Shown piece by piece: positions 36,764-48,596 of a DNA stretch of 64,000 bases. The stretch's first letter is position 1, and the number at the start of each line of letters is the position of its first letter. The position numbers and the translations under genes were made by a program. Origin of the DNA: Branchiostoma floridae (lineage: Eukaryota > Chordata > Leptocardii > Amphioxiformes > Branchiostomatidae). The notes below the pieces were generated by a model. The model did no database searches, was not told where the DNA came from, and worked only from the letters and a program-made list of their open reading frames with translations. Location of the stretch: positions 12,284,822 to 12,348,821 of the forward strand of contig NC_049997.1 in the NCBI RefSeq assembly GCF_000003815.2, written 5' to 3'.

Positions 36764-39700
36764 TCACTTTGTCTTGTCTCCTTCTTCCTCAACCTGGACA
36801 GCTTCTTGTCCACCTAAGACAAAATATAAACAAAAATTACTTTGATGTTCACAAAGACAATTTCAGTACTGTTTTGAAATCAAATTAATAACACTGTCTT
36901 TAAACACTGTTTGGGCCACCACATTTTTTTACTTCTTAAACTAAAACACATACATGTAACGCTGATCTGAAAATCAAAAACACATTTTCTGAACTGAAAC
37001 ATATTAACTGAAAACAGAGATGCCAGGAAACAGAATTATAGAAAACAAGAATTATAAGAGTGTATAACTTAAGGTTATCTAAAAGAACAGTGAACTTACA
37101 GTTTTATTTCTCATTCTAAAACTTGGAACAGCATCATACAAAACATGAATTGCACAGTAACACTGTACAATGTACACATAAACCCTGTGCATCCGAAAAT
37201 GAACTGGTTACTTTTGCAAAGGCATAATGTGTGAGTGTATAACTTAAGCGTATCTAAAAGAACAGTGACATAAGTTTTATTTTTCATTCTAAAACTTGGA
37301 ACGGTGGCTAAGGGTGTACTTTGCCAGCTCAATTACAATATCATTTATGTGCAGGTTTAACTCCCGTACGTAAACAACTGTAACTCCAAAAGAAAACAGA
37401 GTAACAAGCATGAACCATTCTGTGAGAACAAATGAAAGTTAGACAACAGTTCACCTTCTCAGCTAGTGGACACGTACTTACTTGACTGACTTAGACACGA
37501 GTCTTGCCTAGCAATGTCGAGCACAAGACAGAAGCACAAAGGAAAAGACTTGAGTTACTGGCATGCATTAATTCTAATCATGCAAGTATGAATTTGAAAA
37601 GTTGACCCTTTTGTCACTAGCATGAAGATCAGGAATTTAAAACATACATTCGGTACTTCAGACAACCATTTGTGATAAATTTCTCCTTAGACACAAGTCA
37701 TGCAATTTTAAGTTCTCTAAAGACTTATAAACTAAAGGCCATCTCAAGAAAGATATCAGAAAAAGTTAGACTCAAAGACTAGATTATTGTTTTCAGTTGT
37801 GCAGACTTAAGACCGTAAGTATTTGCCTTTCCAATTACTATATACTATAGACTTACATGTATATGCATATAGGTTTAGTGCGAAAGTTCTAACATTCTTA
37901 AAAGAAAACAGACTGTAGCAATTGTGACTGCACTAATTCTAAATTCTGTCAAGGGCCTCCCAGCAAAGTTTTGATCCAGGATAAAATTCACAACAGGATT
38001 TGTTTTTAAACCAGAAAGAAGAAAAGTTTGTTAGCAGTTTCAATGAGCTGGCAAAACAATCCAACATAGTTTTCTCTTTTTACACAATGATCTTTTTATT
38101 GACGTTTTGGTGAATACTCTGATGTCCTCAGTAGGGCAATGTGAACTATCTCCACGTCATAATGTGATGTAACTGTAAACTTTCTCCTTGTATTGTAAGG
38201 ACACAATTGTCATTACAAGTTATATGTCACAATACAACAACAAAAAAGTTTGACATGATGAAGGCAGAAGAGCAGCTGCTGAAAGATAAAATTAATAGTA
38301 GTTTCCGTACAAAGTTGTCATAATTGGTTGACATGCTTACACACGGTGGGGGTATACCGCCGTTATTTCCTTGGCTGATTACAAGACGGGGACACACCAG
38401 GTCTACCGTCTGAGTGAACGGTGTAAATTACAGTATTGCGGATACAAGACAGAGGTTCGCCAGGCCTTCATTGTGTGATTTGTACAAAAGATTATGATTG
38501 AATTGGAAATTATTTCTTTGTCAAATGAAACAAGTGAAAACCTACTTGCTGGCAGCATGGTGGCCTGTTCATCCTTGTACAGCACTGGTCCAGGCTCGCG
38601 CTGCAACAACAAACACAAGCAATCAGACATGGCAAACTCCAAACACTCAAACAAACGCTGAAGATTTATACTGTAGTATCTATACATCAGTTGCTATGTA
38701 ACCATACAGTGGGCCACTTTGAGGACAACATATTTCACTCTACGGTACATTTATATGGGAATTAAACAACCCCTGATGATTGCTTTTCTGCATACCGATG
38801 GTTTATAAATCTTTAGCATTCTGTGACTGAGCACTGGAACCAGCTATTTGAGGGTTGGTAGTTTGACCTTGATCTTAAGGTTGAAGGGGAGCCACGATTT
38901 CACACCGGAGGAAGGAAGGCTACTTAGTTCAAAAGATAAAGTTAAGATTAGAATGTAAACAGCACATTGACATATGACATGCTTAGAAATGTGTAAAGCT
39001 GATATAAAAGATGGAAGTTTCACAACAGATTGTATGCAGAGTTTTAATCTATTGTATTGTCTAGTGCAATTTTACCCAATTTCCACTGAGGCAGAGACCA
39101 AAACTATCATAGGCAGTTTCGATGATTTTCATTCATAGAGTATTTGGTTGTTTTTCACATCATACAACTACATCATGGGTCATATTCACTTCATATATGT
39201 AGGTTGTACAGATCTGATACAGTTTTGCTAGCTCCAGCCAGTATAAGGAACCTTATCAGTGAAGCCCTCACATGTCCCTTCTGTAGTCCAAGTGAGCAAG
39301 AAAAAAAGACATGGAAAAACAACACAGAGCAGCTCAGTATAGAAGCAAGTGTGTAAGAAGGAAAAACCCTTCAGCAGTCACAATTACCTTGCTACTTGGT
39401 TTAGCTACTTGATTTTTTCTTAGAATGAACACTTCATATACCACTCTGAGCTTGACTCATAAAAAATTTGGTACGGAAAGTGAGAGCAAAACTTATTGAA
39501 ATATCTCTAGATGTAAGCTATTTTCAAAAACCAGTGAACCAGTAAAAAAATTTGGTGTGACCTTATGCCCGAATGGACATGCTGAAAAAGTTACCACTAA
39601 TAACGACTTTTGGAGGCTGTCTCAAATGTATTTATTACATGCTTCTTTATAAGGAAATTTGACATCTATTATATTGTGTTTATTCTATCACAGGAGCTCT

Positions 39701-42700
39701 AATGTCTTATATTCAAAGCAGAGCAGAGCAACTCATAAGCTCTTCAAAAAGTCAGACACAAAGAGCAGTGATCTTTATTCCTCGTGTACAGGTTGAGTAT
39801 AAGTGCAAGCGTACACTGCAATCTTGTACAACACTGTTTTCAAGGTTGCTCCAGGGAATGCACTGAGACAACAATACAGAATTTCTAAACCAACTATATA
39901 ATTGGACAATACATATACATGTAGTTTGTTGTGATTATGACAATCGTTGGACACAGGAAAAGAAATTGTGATAAGTGTGTAGTGCAGAAGATATAATGAA
40001 CAATTTTCTGTATTACATTACCTTGTAGAAAAAATGTTGAGAGGTAAAAAAAAGTATGATATGGATTGGAAGTGTAGATAGTGTTGGTGAAAGAATTCCA
40101 CTTGAATTTTTACATCTTTGTAAGTTAAACGCAACTATCAATATATCTTGTTACAGTTCATTAAAACATGCAATCAAAACTTTTTTAGTATCTAAAACAC
40201 ACACAACTCTACTGGAGCCCCTTCTTCAGGGGCCTTCTACTAATCTTAATGTATTACTCACAATTCAATTCACTCAACTAAAGGATGATAGTGTCCAGGG
40301 CTTACCGTGTACATATCTACTTCCCTACAATACAAAGTAGTTTCTTCTATCACATTCATTCTTCCTTTTTATTTTTAACCAAGCTGAGCTAGTTACTGTG
40401 CCTCATTCTGTGAAGAGATAATAGCATAACAAATGTGAAGACTGGTTATATATTGAAGATAACCTCTATTGTCAAGCTTGCACTGTCCTGAGTTTTTTCT
40501 ACAGGTTATAAGGTTATACATCAAATATCTTCAATATACATATATATGTCTATCTTGTAGTGGTTGGCAGATGCAATCTTTCAAGATATGCTGCTTAAAC
40601 TGTGTATGTGCAGGGAGTTATACTGTGGGTAAATCACACTATGTCAAAGGCCCGAAGACAATTGCAAAACACATTTGGACATGTATGAAGCATAGTCTAA
40701 ACACAATCTACTTCGAAACCTTCACCTTTGATATACTAGGCACAATGCATCTCCCACGCGTAGATTAAATAATGAACTGGCTGGTAGTATGAGTACTAAC
40801 ACTAAGTCTTGTGCTTGCTTATACAATGTACCTTTAAAATCCTTAGTGCCAATCATTACATAGAATGAGTTGATGCCAAACTAAAGATGTTTTGAGTACG
40901 ACAATTTTGCGAGAGGTTGGTTGAAAAGGGTTTGAAGTACTCTCAGACAAATGCCTCGCACGTGTCGTCAAAAGAGGTATGACAAGAAGGAACTTCTAGT
41001 ACCCCAAGTATCAGACTCGTCATCGAATCATCACCGAGCACTTGAATGGACCACAGTTTGTATATGGGGGAGGGAATAACTTGTATACCTTTCTTAGGCA
41101 AATTACGGTTTCTACAGAATCTTTTCAGCATTTCACAAAAGCAAGACTTGTTTTGGAAAAGCCAAACAGTAAATAGAATGTGTTTCTTTTTCCAATGTGA
41201 AAATCCCTTTTTCATTATTTCAGACAACACTACTACATTTGTAATATCATTCACACAATGTCAATACAGTAAGTTGAACTTAACTCCTAAAAGGCTCGTA
41301 GTTAACCATCGACATTTCTTCTTGATTTCAGTTTCTGAAAGAAGCTTTGCATGAAACAGGACAAATAAAAACTTCTACGGGAATCATGAACTAAGAACGA
41401 AGCTCTAGTCACAGTATAGTGGCTTGGTCATCTTCTATCATCGTCTTCTTGTAGTTGTAGCTCTTCAATACTGATTTCAGTTATGCAGTGTCTTTCTTAC
41501 GACATTCTTACCCTAGAACAGTACCTTGTGCCTACAAGACTACTAAATCTAAGGTAAGAGTGCTGAAGAGCCCACTGCTTAACTGAAAGTTTTTTTGATG
41601 CATCTCTGACATGGCCTTACTTAGGCCCCTGTAATGACAAACGAAAGGGGAATCATTAGTAAAACAAAGGTTGCATTGAAAAGGTTGCAAAAAGTGCGTT
41701 AATGATGCAGGTGTAAGACTTGACATTCGCCTACTGTTAAAACCACAAGTTTTTGCCGATAAATTATTACTACTACATGTAGCTAGTACAACAGTATAGC
41801 TATACAGTTGTCTTATCTTGTATTCATTGAATTTTTTTCCAATGAAGTTAACATTCCAAACACAACATTATCTGTCACTAAAAAAATACAATATATGTTG
41901 CCTTGTGTTTCTTTGTGCTCAATGTATAAATCAGCTTGAAGTTAAATAAACATGGCAACAGATGTTGCAAATAGAGTGAAATGAATCTGTTACATGAACT
42001 AAATAGAAGTACAGTAGGTCAACTACAATTCTACATTTAGAAACTTTGAAACATTTAGAAGAGTCCAGTTTGTGTAAGATAATCTAAATGTTAGTCTGCT
42101 GTATATATAACAATCTATAGACCACGAAAGAAAATAGCAGGGAAAAAAGGGAATCCATGCTGTTGAGTTATGCATAGACTTATATAGTCAGAAAGAAAGA
42201 AAGAGCAAAAGATAGAAACAAAGGATAAAAACAACTTACTTTCTTCTTGTCCAAGAAATGCTGATGATGTACTTCAAAACAACTTTTTTCCAGCTCATGC
42301 ACAGTTCCATGACACAATACAGCACAAAATACAACGGAGAAAAATATGGCTGCCCGTGCAGGTACGGCAAAAATAAACAAACATCTTGGAACAAAACGTT
42401 ATGCCGCATGCACTGAATGCAATACCGGAGTACAAGTAATTATATTTCAACAGTAACAGCACATTACTGTGAAACTTTACTCAATTGTTAAAGGGGGGTG
42501 GCAACTTAAAAGGGTAAAACAAGTCTTATGTTTCCATGCAAATAGTACTCACTCAGTTAAGTCTCTCTCTAAGTCTCATATTATTATGGCCATTCTACTT
42601 GTTTCAAGCTGATTCAAGACATTTTTTTAAAAAGCAGCTACACCTTGTATAATTCAACTTGTTGCAGCCAAAAGCCAGTATCAGAAAACACTATCCTTGT

Positions 42701-45700
42701 CAGTATTCTCAAAGCAATATGCCATCATATAATATATTGTACCTATCATGTTACATATTGTACCTATAAAAATTCTGGTAATTTTGTGATTTCTATTTAT
42801 CTGCTATCATGATAGCTGTATTTCTAACGACTAAAACAAGTCTGCCTCAAGAATGCCATCAGTTTTTGATTATTTAACAATCGGAAAAGTTTTAAAATGC
42901 ACTTTGCACATAATGTGTGACATAGGCTTTGGATCTTTTCAACTTGATAAGGATAAGAGGACTGACCGAAAATTTGTTGGTAAGTGTTTTTGTGTACTGA
43001 TATAAAATTCAAAATTATAAAATATTAAGTTTGAAAGATATGCACCTTTGTGAAGTATCCCACCATGGACTCCAGACACAGGATACAGCAGCACACGGCA
43101 GTCACCATCTCAAAGAAGGCAAAAATGCAGGAGGGGATCCACACGGCCCAGGTCTTACCCTATCATGGAAATACCAAACAACATGATTACAACTTGAAAG
43201 ACAAAAGTACTTTTGCAACCATTCAACACTCAATATCCCATACTGACTGCTGTAATTGTGTGTATGCCAAAATGTTTGCAGTGGTTTTATGTTCCTAGTT
43301 TTCCTGTGAAATCTTCACTGCGACCTTAAACTAGTGTTTCCAATGCTGAACAACTGTTATAAGCACTTTTGTGAACTTAAAGCCACCGATAACACTCCTT
43401 TATTCCATTAAGTTAGGACATTTACAGTAAAATATTCTTACAAAACCTAACTAAAATGTTAACTGAAACTGCATACAAACAAAAGGACAAATCTTAAGCA
43501 TCTACTTTCATGCTACTGAAACATATATCACTACATACAACTCAGTTTGAAATATTGGTAGTAAGTTACTATTTTAAACGTTGTTTTAAAACAGAGAAAA
43601 ATGTTTTTGTTACCTGGCAGTGTAAGTAAATTAGAATGAACATTAGAAAAACTTACCTCATTTCAAACAGTTTATCACAATACTTGTAGGCAACACAAAC
43701 ATGCTTTGGGAAAACATGTAAGCAGTACACTTTGTTAAAAGGTAACATTCATGACCCTCAAAACAAAGGGTGGTTGAAGTTCCTGAAGTTTGTGACTTTC
43801 TTCCCAAACAGGGTCCTACATGTATGTTTCTTAAACGTGAACTTCTGTTAGAGAACTCAGAGAATTGAACTTGAGGAACCGCACCAGCAAACAGCTGGTG
43901 AAACTGGAGGAACACGTGGCAAAAAAACCTCAGGTAATCATGTGATAAACATCATTATTTGTGGACAAACTATTACACTAAAGAAACTTTTTTTTCTTAA
44001 AATCATGCTTAACTTTTGTCTAAAGTTGAGCAACATATATATTCCGTAAAGATTGGAGCATTCAAAAGTTGCTTCTTAGTTTAAAACCTTTTGAATCAAA
44101 TCATTTTGTATTTACCATTTTCAAAATAAGTCGGCACATGTTTTGAACTGTTCATGTACAGGGTCAAAGGTGAAGACTCCTAACGAGCAACAAGTTCTTG
44201 TCTAGATCATGTCCAGACATGCTGTTTGTCTCATGGGCCGTGAACTTTGACATATAACCCACAATAGGTCACACTGTACATGCATAATTCAAATTGTGTA
44301 CCAACTAACTCTTTTTGTTTTACACATTTTTCTCCATAATGATACCACTATATTGTCCACAAATAACATGATATTACCACACTGGTACCTTAAGTGGAAA
44401 ATCATCTCCGGTGATGTATCCAGGGGTGATGACCAGGACAGTTGTCAGGTTCAGGAGGATACTGAAGGCATTAGCATACAGGGATGCTGGGATCTAAAGA
44501 AGTTGTATCTACATGAACATCATTGCACTTTGCCCTACACTCTAGATATATTCTGGGCGAATCCTCCTTAGGAATATTGAGAACAACCTATATAGAGAGG
44601 GACAGAAGGCATTTCTTTCTAATCTAAACCTTATGTAAGATTGGAGAGATGCAGAAAATAAAATCAGGGTAGAGGAAACAGTTTCCCTATAGTCATGTCA
44701 TTCAACTTTCTGTGATATTTTTGTTGTCTAACGCTGCATTTTCGCTAAACAAAGGCAAATATTTTCAACAGCATTTGCTAGCCTTGGATTTGTCTCCTCA
44801 AGAGCCTAAAGGTTAAGAATGCCCGAAGAAGCTTCTCCCTATCCTGTCTTCTCTAGGTCTTTGCTGATGCCTAATTCTGGAAAACAGTGCAAGTGTTTAC
44901 TTCTTGCTATATGAGTCCAATGTTCTTGTCTTCTTTCTGATCCTCCATACTCAGCTACACCTGTAAAAGTGATCTCAATCCAGTTAATCACACTGAAGAG
45001 ACAATCTTCTACTGGTCATGACAGATGCTATATACAGCATTTATAGTTTCATTGAACTGGGGAAATTCTTCAGTAAGCTTTTTTGATGAGTACAATGAAC
45101 CATGAGTTCAAGTCTAGTTCCTAAAAATGGTAACCCTTTTCAGTGGCGTACATGTCGAGTGCGAGGACAGGATTTGAACTCCTAACCTCTTGGTACAGAG
45201 TTGCTAATCACTGGAGTACGGGCGCTACCTAAATGTCACATAGAAGATTATGTGACATTCCAGCATATGAAAATATCTGGAGTGAATGGGGAGGGGGGCT
45301 GAAAACACTTCAACTTCAACCATCCTTTTGTTTTGAGGGGCGACCATGTGTTTGGAATACCTCAGGGTGAGGCAGGCCAACTTGTGTTCCGGGCACAATC
45401 AGGATCAGGCAGGCAAGGTTGATGAGAATACTGATGATGGAAGCAGCCAGAAATCCAACAACCTACGGATCAAACAGTGATTTAAATATCAAGTCAATAA
45501 CAAAAAAAACAAGTGTTCTTCTTCTTCTTTTTCTTGCATGTGCCGGCCTCTGTACTTTGTGACCTGAGATCCATGAAAAGTACAAGACAGTGTATGAGTT
45601 TTATGGAAGAAATGACAGCTTTTCCATGCCCACCATGCATCAGAGTCTACTTGTTTCCATGTGTATCACAGTGCTTGAAATAAATGCAACACCCATCACT

Positions 45701-47014
45701 TCTATATGGATTATGCAGTCATCATAGACTGGACAAAGGAAAATTCAACATTTTCTCACAATTATTTTTATAAAAATTGATAAAGTAACAAAGATTTTAA
45801 CAAAGAAATTTTGTTAGTTAACTTCCCTGTCCTCTTAAAGCCAAAATTATCAGATCTTCATGTATCGAAATATTACCATCTTAGAGTCAAACTTTAAACT
45901 TGCATGTGTTAGACAAATGTGCATTCATATGAGAAGCCATACCAAATGAGTGAAGAAAACTATTTTAGGGTTTAAATGTTTCTTACCATGCTGCCCTTGC
46001 TGTCAGTCATCTTGCCACTTACGAATCCAAGAATTCCAGCAACAATCACCTGGACAGTGCCACAAAAAATTAACACAACAGTCAGTGTCACTCACATCTT
46101 GCATCTTACTACATTATAACATATGAACTATGTTTTGCAGCAAAACATATGCTATTCTTTCATACATACATACTAATTGTACATGTATAAAATATAATGT
46201 CACTTGCTTTTACACTGTATCCAATTGTAAGTCATAATTGTTTGAGTAAATGCAAATTTGACTCTATTGAAGTGTTCATGGCTTGTTCTGCAATATCAGA
46301 TTCAAGGTATTTCTTCACAGTGTCTTTATTGAGTATCCATTCTGGACAAACCCACATTGATGCCATAGCTTTGCTGGAATTATGATTGTGGTTTTGCATG
46401 AATAATTCCAGAGTTTCAAGCCAGTATTTCAAGTCAGTAGAGTCCCAGGGTCCTCCCCAAAGGATGGAATAATGGCAGCCCTCCACTATACTCCTAGCCC
46501 AGCTCCACTATACTACTTTTCAAATTAAGTGTGTTTCTTCCCTATTTTCTCGGTTAGCTTTGCTAAAATCAATGAAAATTCACAGATTTTTGTGCCAAGT
46601 GGCATCACTTTTCCAGTGGGCATTGTCTGCAAAAACTTGTGAATGGGCTATGAATGATCAAAACAACAGTCGTTTTGCCACTTCACAACAATGGAATCAC
46701 AATAATATATTATACTTGTAGTATTTGACACCCATTTTCATGAAAGAGCAGCACGTTGGTTTGGGTTATTTTCGCCAGCCCCTCCACTATACTAAAAAAT
46801 TCTGGGGAGAACCCTGGTAGACATATCAAAATCCAACCTCACACTATTTTTATCGAACACTCACAATGCTGCCAGACACGATGGCGAACCAGTTGCAGTT
46901 GAAGGCGGAGTTGGCGCCCACGACCACAGAGACGACCCCAAGGATCACGCTGATTATGCCGAACCCGACCATGGCCGCTCCCAGGCCCTTAGCGATGCCT
47001 TTACTATAGCTCAT
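36764..47014 (-). CDS. Four-transmembrane MS4A/CD20-like membrane protein
   Basis: Exons in gene order: 47014-46865, 46049-45987, 45462-45361 or 44493-44389, 43159-43046, a 21-bp microexon 42260-42240, 38600-38546, 36813-36764. Phases are consistent, giving about 184 aa with the microexon and the first TM3 exon. TM1 is about 12-34 (GFGIISVILGVVSVVVGA). TM2 is about 41-62 (WFAIVSGSI continuing into VIVAGILGF). TM3 is about 72-95. TM4 is about 108-135, with IFAFFEMVTAVCCCILCL. The cytoplasmic tail is acidic and ends EEEGDKTK. The WFAIVSGSI TM2 and FAFFE TM4 patterns resemble MS4A (CD20-like) proteins, which are plasma-membrane tetraspan proteins. That family call is by eye, and another small four-TM family is possible. 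The gene structure is firmer than the name. Confidence 0.72.
37056..37304 (+). repeat. Local duplication of about 76 bp
   Basis: GAGTGTATAACTTAAG.GTATCTAAAAGAACAGTGA and ATTCTAAAACTTGGAAC occur at 37056-37130 and again at 37228-37304. It lies in the last MS4A-like intron. Confidence 0.8.
42240..42260 (-). CDS. 21-bp microexon (HFLDKKK) of the MS4A-like gene
   Basis: It is bounded by ATCATCAG and GTAAGTTG, is exactly seven codons and is in phase 0. It would insert a basic heptapeptide just after TM4, between the exons ending YFTK and starting REPGP. It could be optional, since skipping it also keeps the frame. Confidence 0.45.
42936..43022 (+). repeat. Partial copy of the 6840-7166 fold-back arm
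   Basis: CAACTTGATAAGGATAAGAG followed by TGTTGGTAAGTG matches the right arm of the 6.9 kb element with scattered changes. It lies in an intron just next to exon 43046-43159. Confidence 0.6.
44389..44493 (-). CDS. Alternative TM3 exon of the MS4A-like gene (copy 2)
   Basis: This 105-bp phase 0-0 exon follows a TTTAG acceptor and ends CTTAAG|GTACCA. It encodes 35 aa including FSILLNLTTVLVITPGY. It aligns with the 102-bp exon 45462-45361 (ISILINLACLILIVPGT) over the membrane segment and the following PG turn. Including both would give five membrane segments, so mutually exclusive use is the simplest reading. Confidence 0.6.
45150..45235 (-). repeat. tRNA-like (SINE-type) fragment
   Basis: The minus strand reads CCAGTGATTAGCAACTC (A-box-like), a CTNTACCAAGAGG anticodon-arm-like stretch, and GTTAGGAGTTCAAATCC (B box and T-loop). 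The 5' and 3' acceptor strands do not pair, so a functional tRNA is unlikely; a tRNA-derived SINE head is likely. Confidence 0.55.
46445..46817. mobile_element. MITE with CCAGGGTYCTCCCCA ends
   Basis: CCAGGGTCCTCCCCA at the left and TGGGGAGAACCCTGG at the right are inverted. Inside, CCTCCACTATACT occurs several times. CAGGG ends suggest the hAT group. It lies in the first coding intron of the MS4A-like gene. No clear target duplication is seen. Confidence 0.6.
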
Positions 47015-47104
47015 CTTGGCTGGGGTTGAAAAAAAAACAACGTAAGATAAAGAATTAATTTTAGTAGTATGCACACTTTATCTCATCAAATGCAGGACTG
47101 TAAA

Positions 47105-47329
47105 AGCCTTCTCACATTAGTTAGGACGCATGTGCGGCGACAGGAATTCTAGGTAATATGTCAAAGGGTAAGGCACACAAAAAGAAAACAAAACCCGTCT
47201 GGATATTGTTATGCAAATAGAAACAATGGTGAAGACAAGGACTGTTTACTTTTTGTGTGCCTTACTCTTTGATATATTACCTAGAATTCCTGTCGCCGCA
47301 CATGCATCCTAACTAATGCGAGGAGGCTT
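47105..47329. mobile_element. Fold-back MITE with arms of about 80 bp
   Basis: 47105-47184 and 47249-47329 are inverted copies (GCGGCGACAGGAATTCTAGG / CCTAGAATTCCTGTCGCCGC). It lies between the leader exon and first coding exon of the MS4A-like gene. Confidence 0.8.
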
Positions 47330-48450
47330 ATAGCAGGGTTGGCATCTGCAAGAATTCCCCCGGTCATAATTAACACATATACGATTGTATGGGTGGTTAG
47401 AGGGTACATAAAAGAGGAAGAATAATCTTGAAGATTATTTTGTCTTATTTTTTTTAATGTTGTCTAAACAACATCTACTAAAATGTTCACCCTCACTTGT
47501 GGAAATATCTTAACTGCATGCGTTCATTTGTAACAAAATAATAGATGTAAGGATGATTGAAATCAATGTTGAACAATAAACAGGTAATTAAAAAATCAAA
47601 AGCAATCGATTTCTTTCGTAGTGAACTTCAAAATTATCCATCTGCCCCTCCCCTTTGCTTGGTTATACTACTACATTTGTATTTCTGTTTGCATTCCAAT
47701 TTTTAGAAAGTAATACATTAAAAATCATTTTCGAAATCATACATACAACATACAAGTGCCAGCGATATACTAAAACAACGTTGCGTTGTCAAAATAATCC
47801 AAATTGACCTTATTAAAACCTCCTGTCTGCGCAAGGTCATCACATGCAAATTAGGGCATGGTTGACAGAAATGGAAATTTCTTTCCACGACAGCTGCAAA
47901 AATATACCAAAAGAGGAACGTTACGACCAATTTTGGTTTCTTTTTGGATGTGTGAATAGATATAGGGGCTATTGATGGAGAAATTTGGTGATTTGGGGGT
48001 GGTTTTACTGGCGAAACGGGTGCAGAGAGGCCAGGATGATGAGATCACGCCCTCTTTGGAACATGCACGCCGCCATTTTGTTGGGAGGGCGGATCAGACG
48101 ACTTTGTATGACCTTTCGGATAAACCCGCCTCAAAATCACCTATTGCTCTAAAAACCCGAGCACATCGCTCCATTTACACAAACCTAACAGCTTCTGAGG
48201 AAGGCAGAGGATTGAAAATATCGTAGGAAGAAGCTGGGAAGCCTGCAATGTTGGCCTAAATCTACAGACCAAAAAGGGCTTCTTCATATGCAAATGAGGC
48301 ACGGAACCGGCTTGACCGAAGCATGCATGTAAATCGGTAAATATAAGCATTTTTCTTGTTTCCAAAACCACTAAATGATGTTGAAGAGATACTTTGGTGT
48401 TGTCCAGTGCTTATCAAACGGTTGATGTAACTGAAATATTGCTACATACC

Positions 48451-48580
48451 TGGATTTTATGGAGATTTTTCCCACTGCTTCAAGACCACTACGATCACCG
48501 CCGCCGTCACGTTCCCAGGGTAGTTCAAACAGGAAGTGCGTCACTAAATATTCTCCGTCGTTCCCAGAACTGTTACCCAA
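48451..48580 (-). other. 5' untranslated exon of the MS4A-like gene
   Basis: A donor (AATCCAG|GTATGT) at 48450 faces the acceptor CCCAG at 47020, five bases before the MS4A-like start codon. The upstream ATG (48580) stays open across the donor. Spliced in, it goes out of frame and stops shortly after the junction, so this is a leader exon with a uORF, not coding sequence. The transcription start is not resolved. Confidence 0.45.
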
Positions 48581-48596
48581 ACCGGAAATGACGTAA
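48530..48596 (-). promoter_or_regulatory. Paired ETS/CRE composite sites in the MS4A-like promoter
   Basis: Two composite motifs lie about 50 bp apart: AGGAAGTGCGTCAC at 48531-48544 and CCGGAAATGACGTAA at 48582-48596. Each joins an ETS core (GGAA) to a CRE/ATF half or full site with about the same spacing. They sit at the 5' end of the leader exon, as expected for a TATA-less promoter. Confidence 0.45.

Noticed and set aside
48002-48082. Minus-strand ATGGCGGC start as another first exon of the MS4A-like gene
   Set aside because: The candidate donor leaves phase 2, which does not bring the downstream ATG into frame, and the donor itself is weak.
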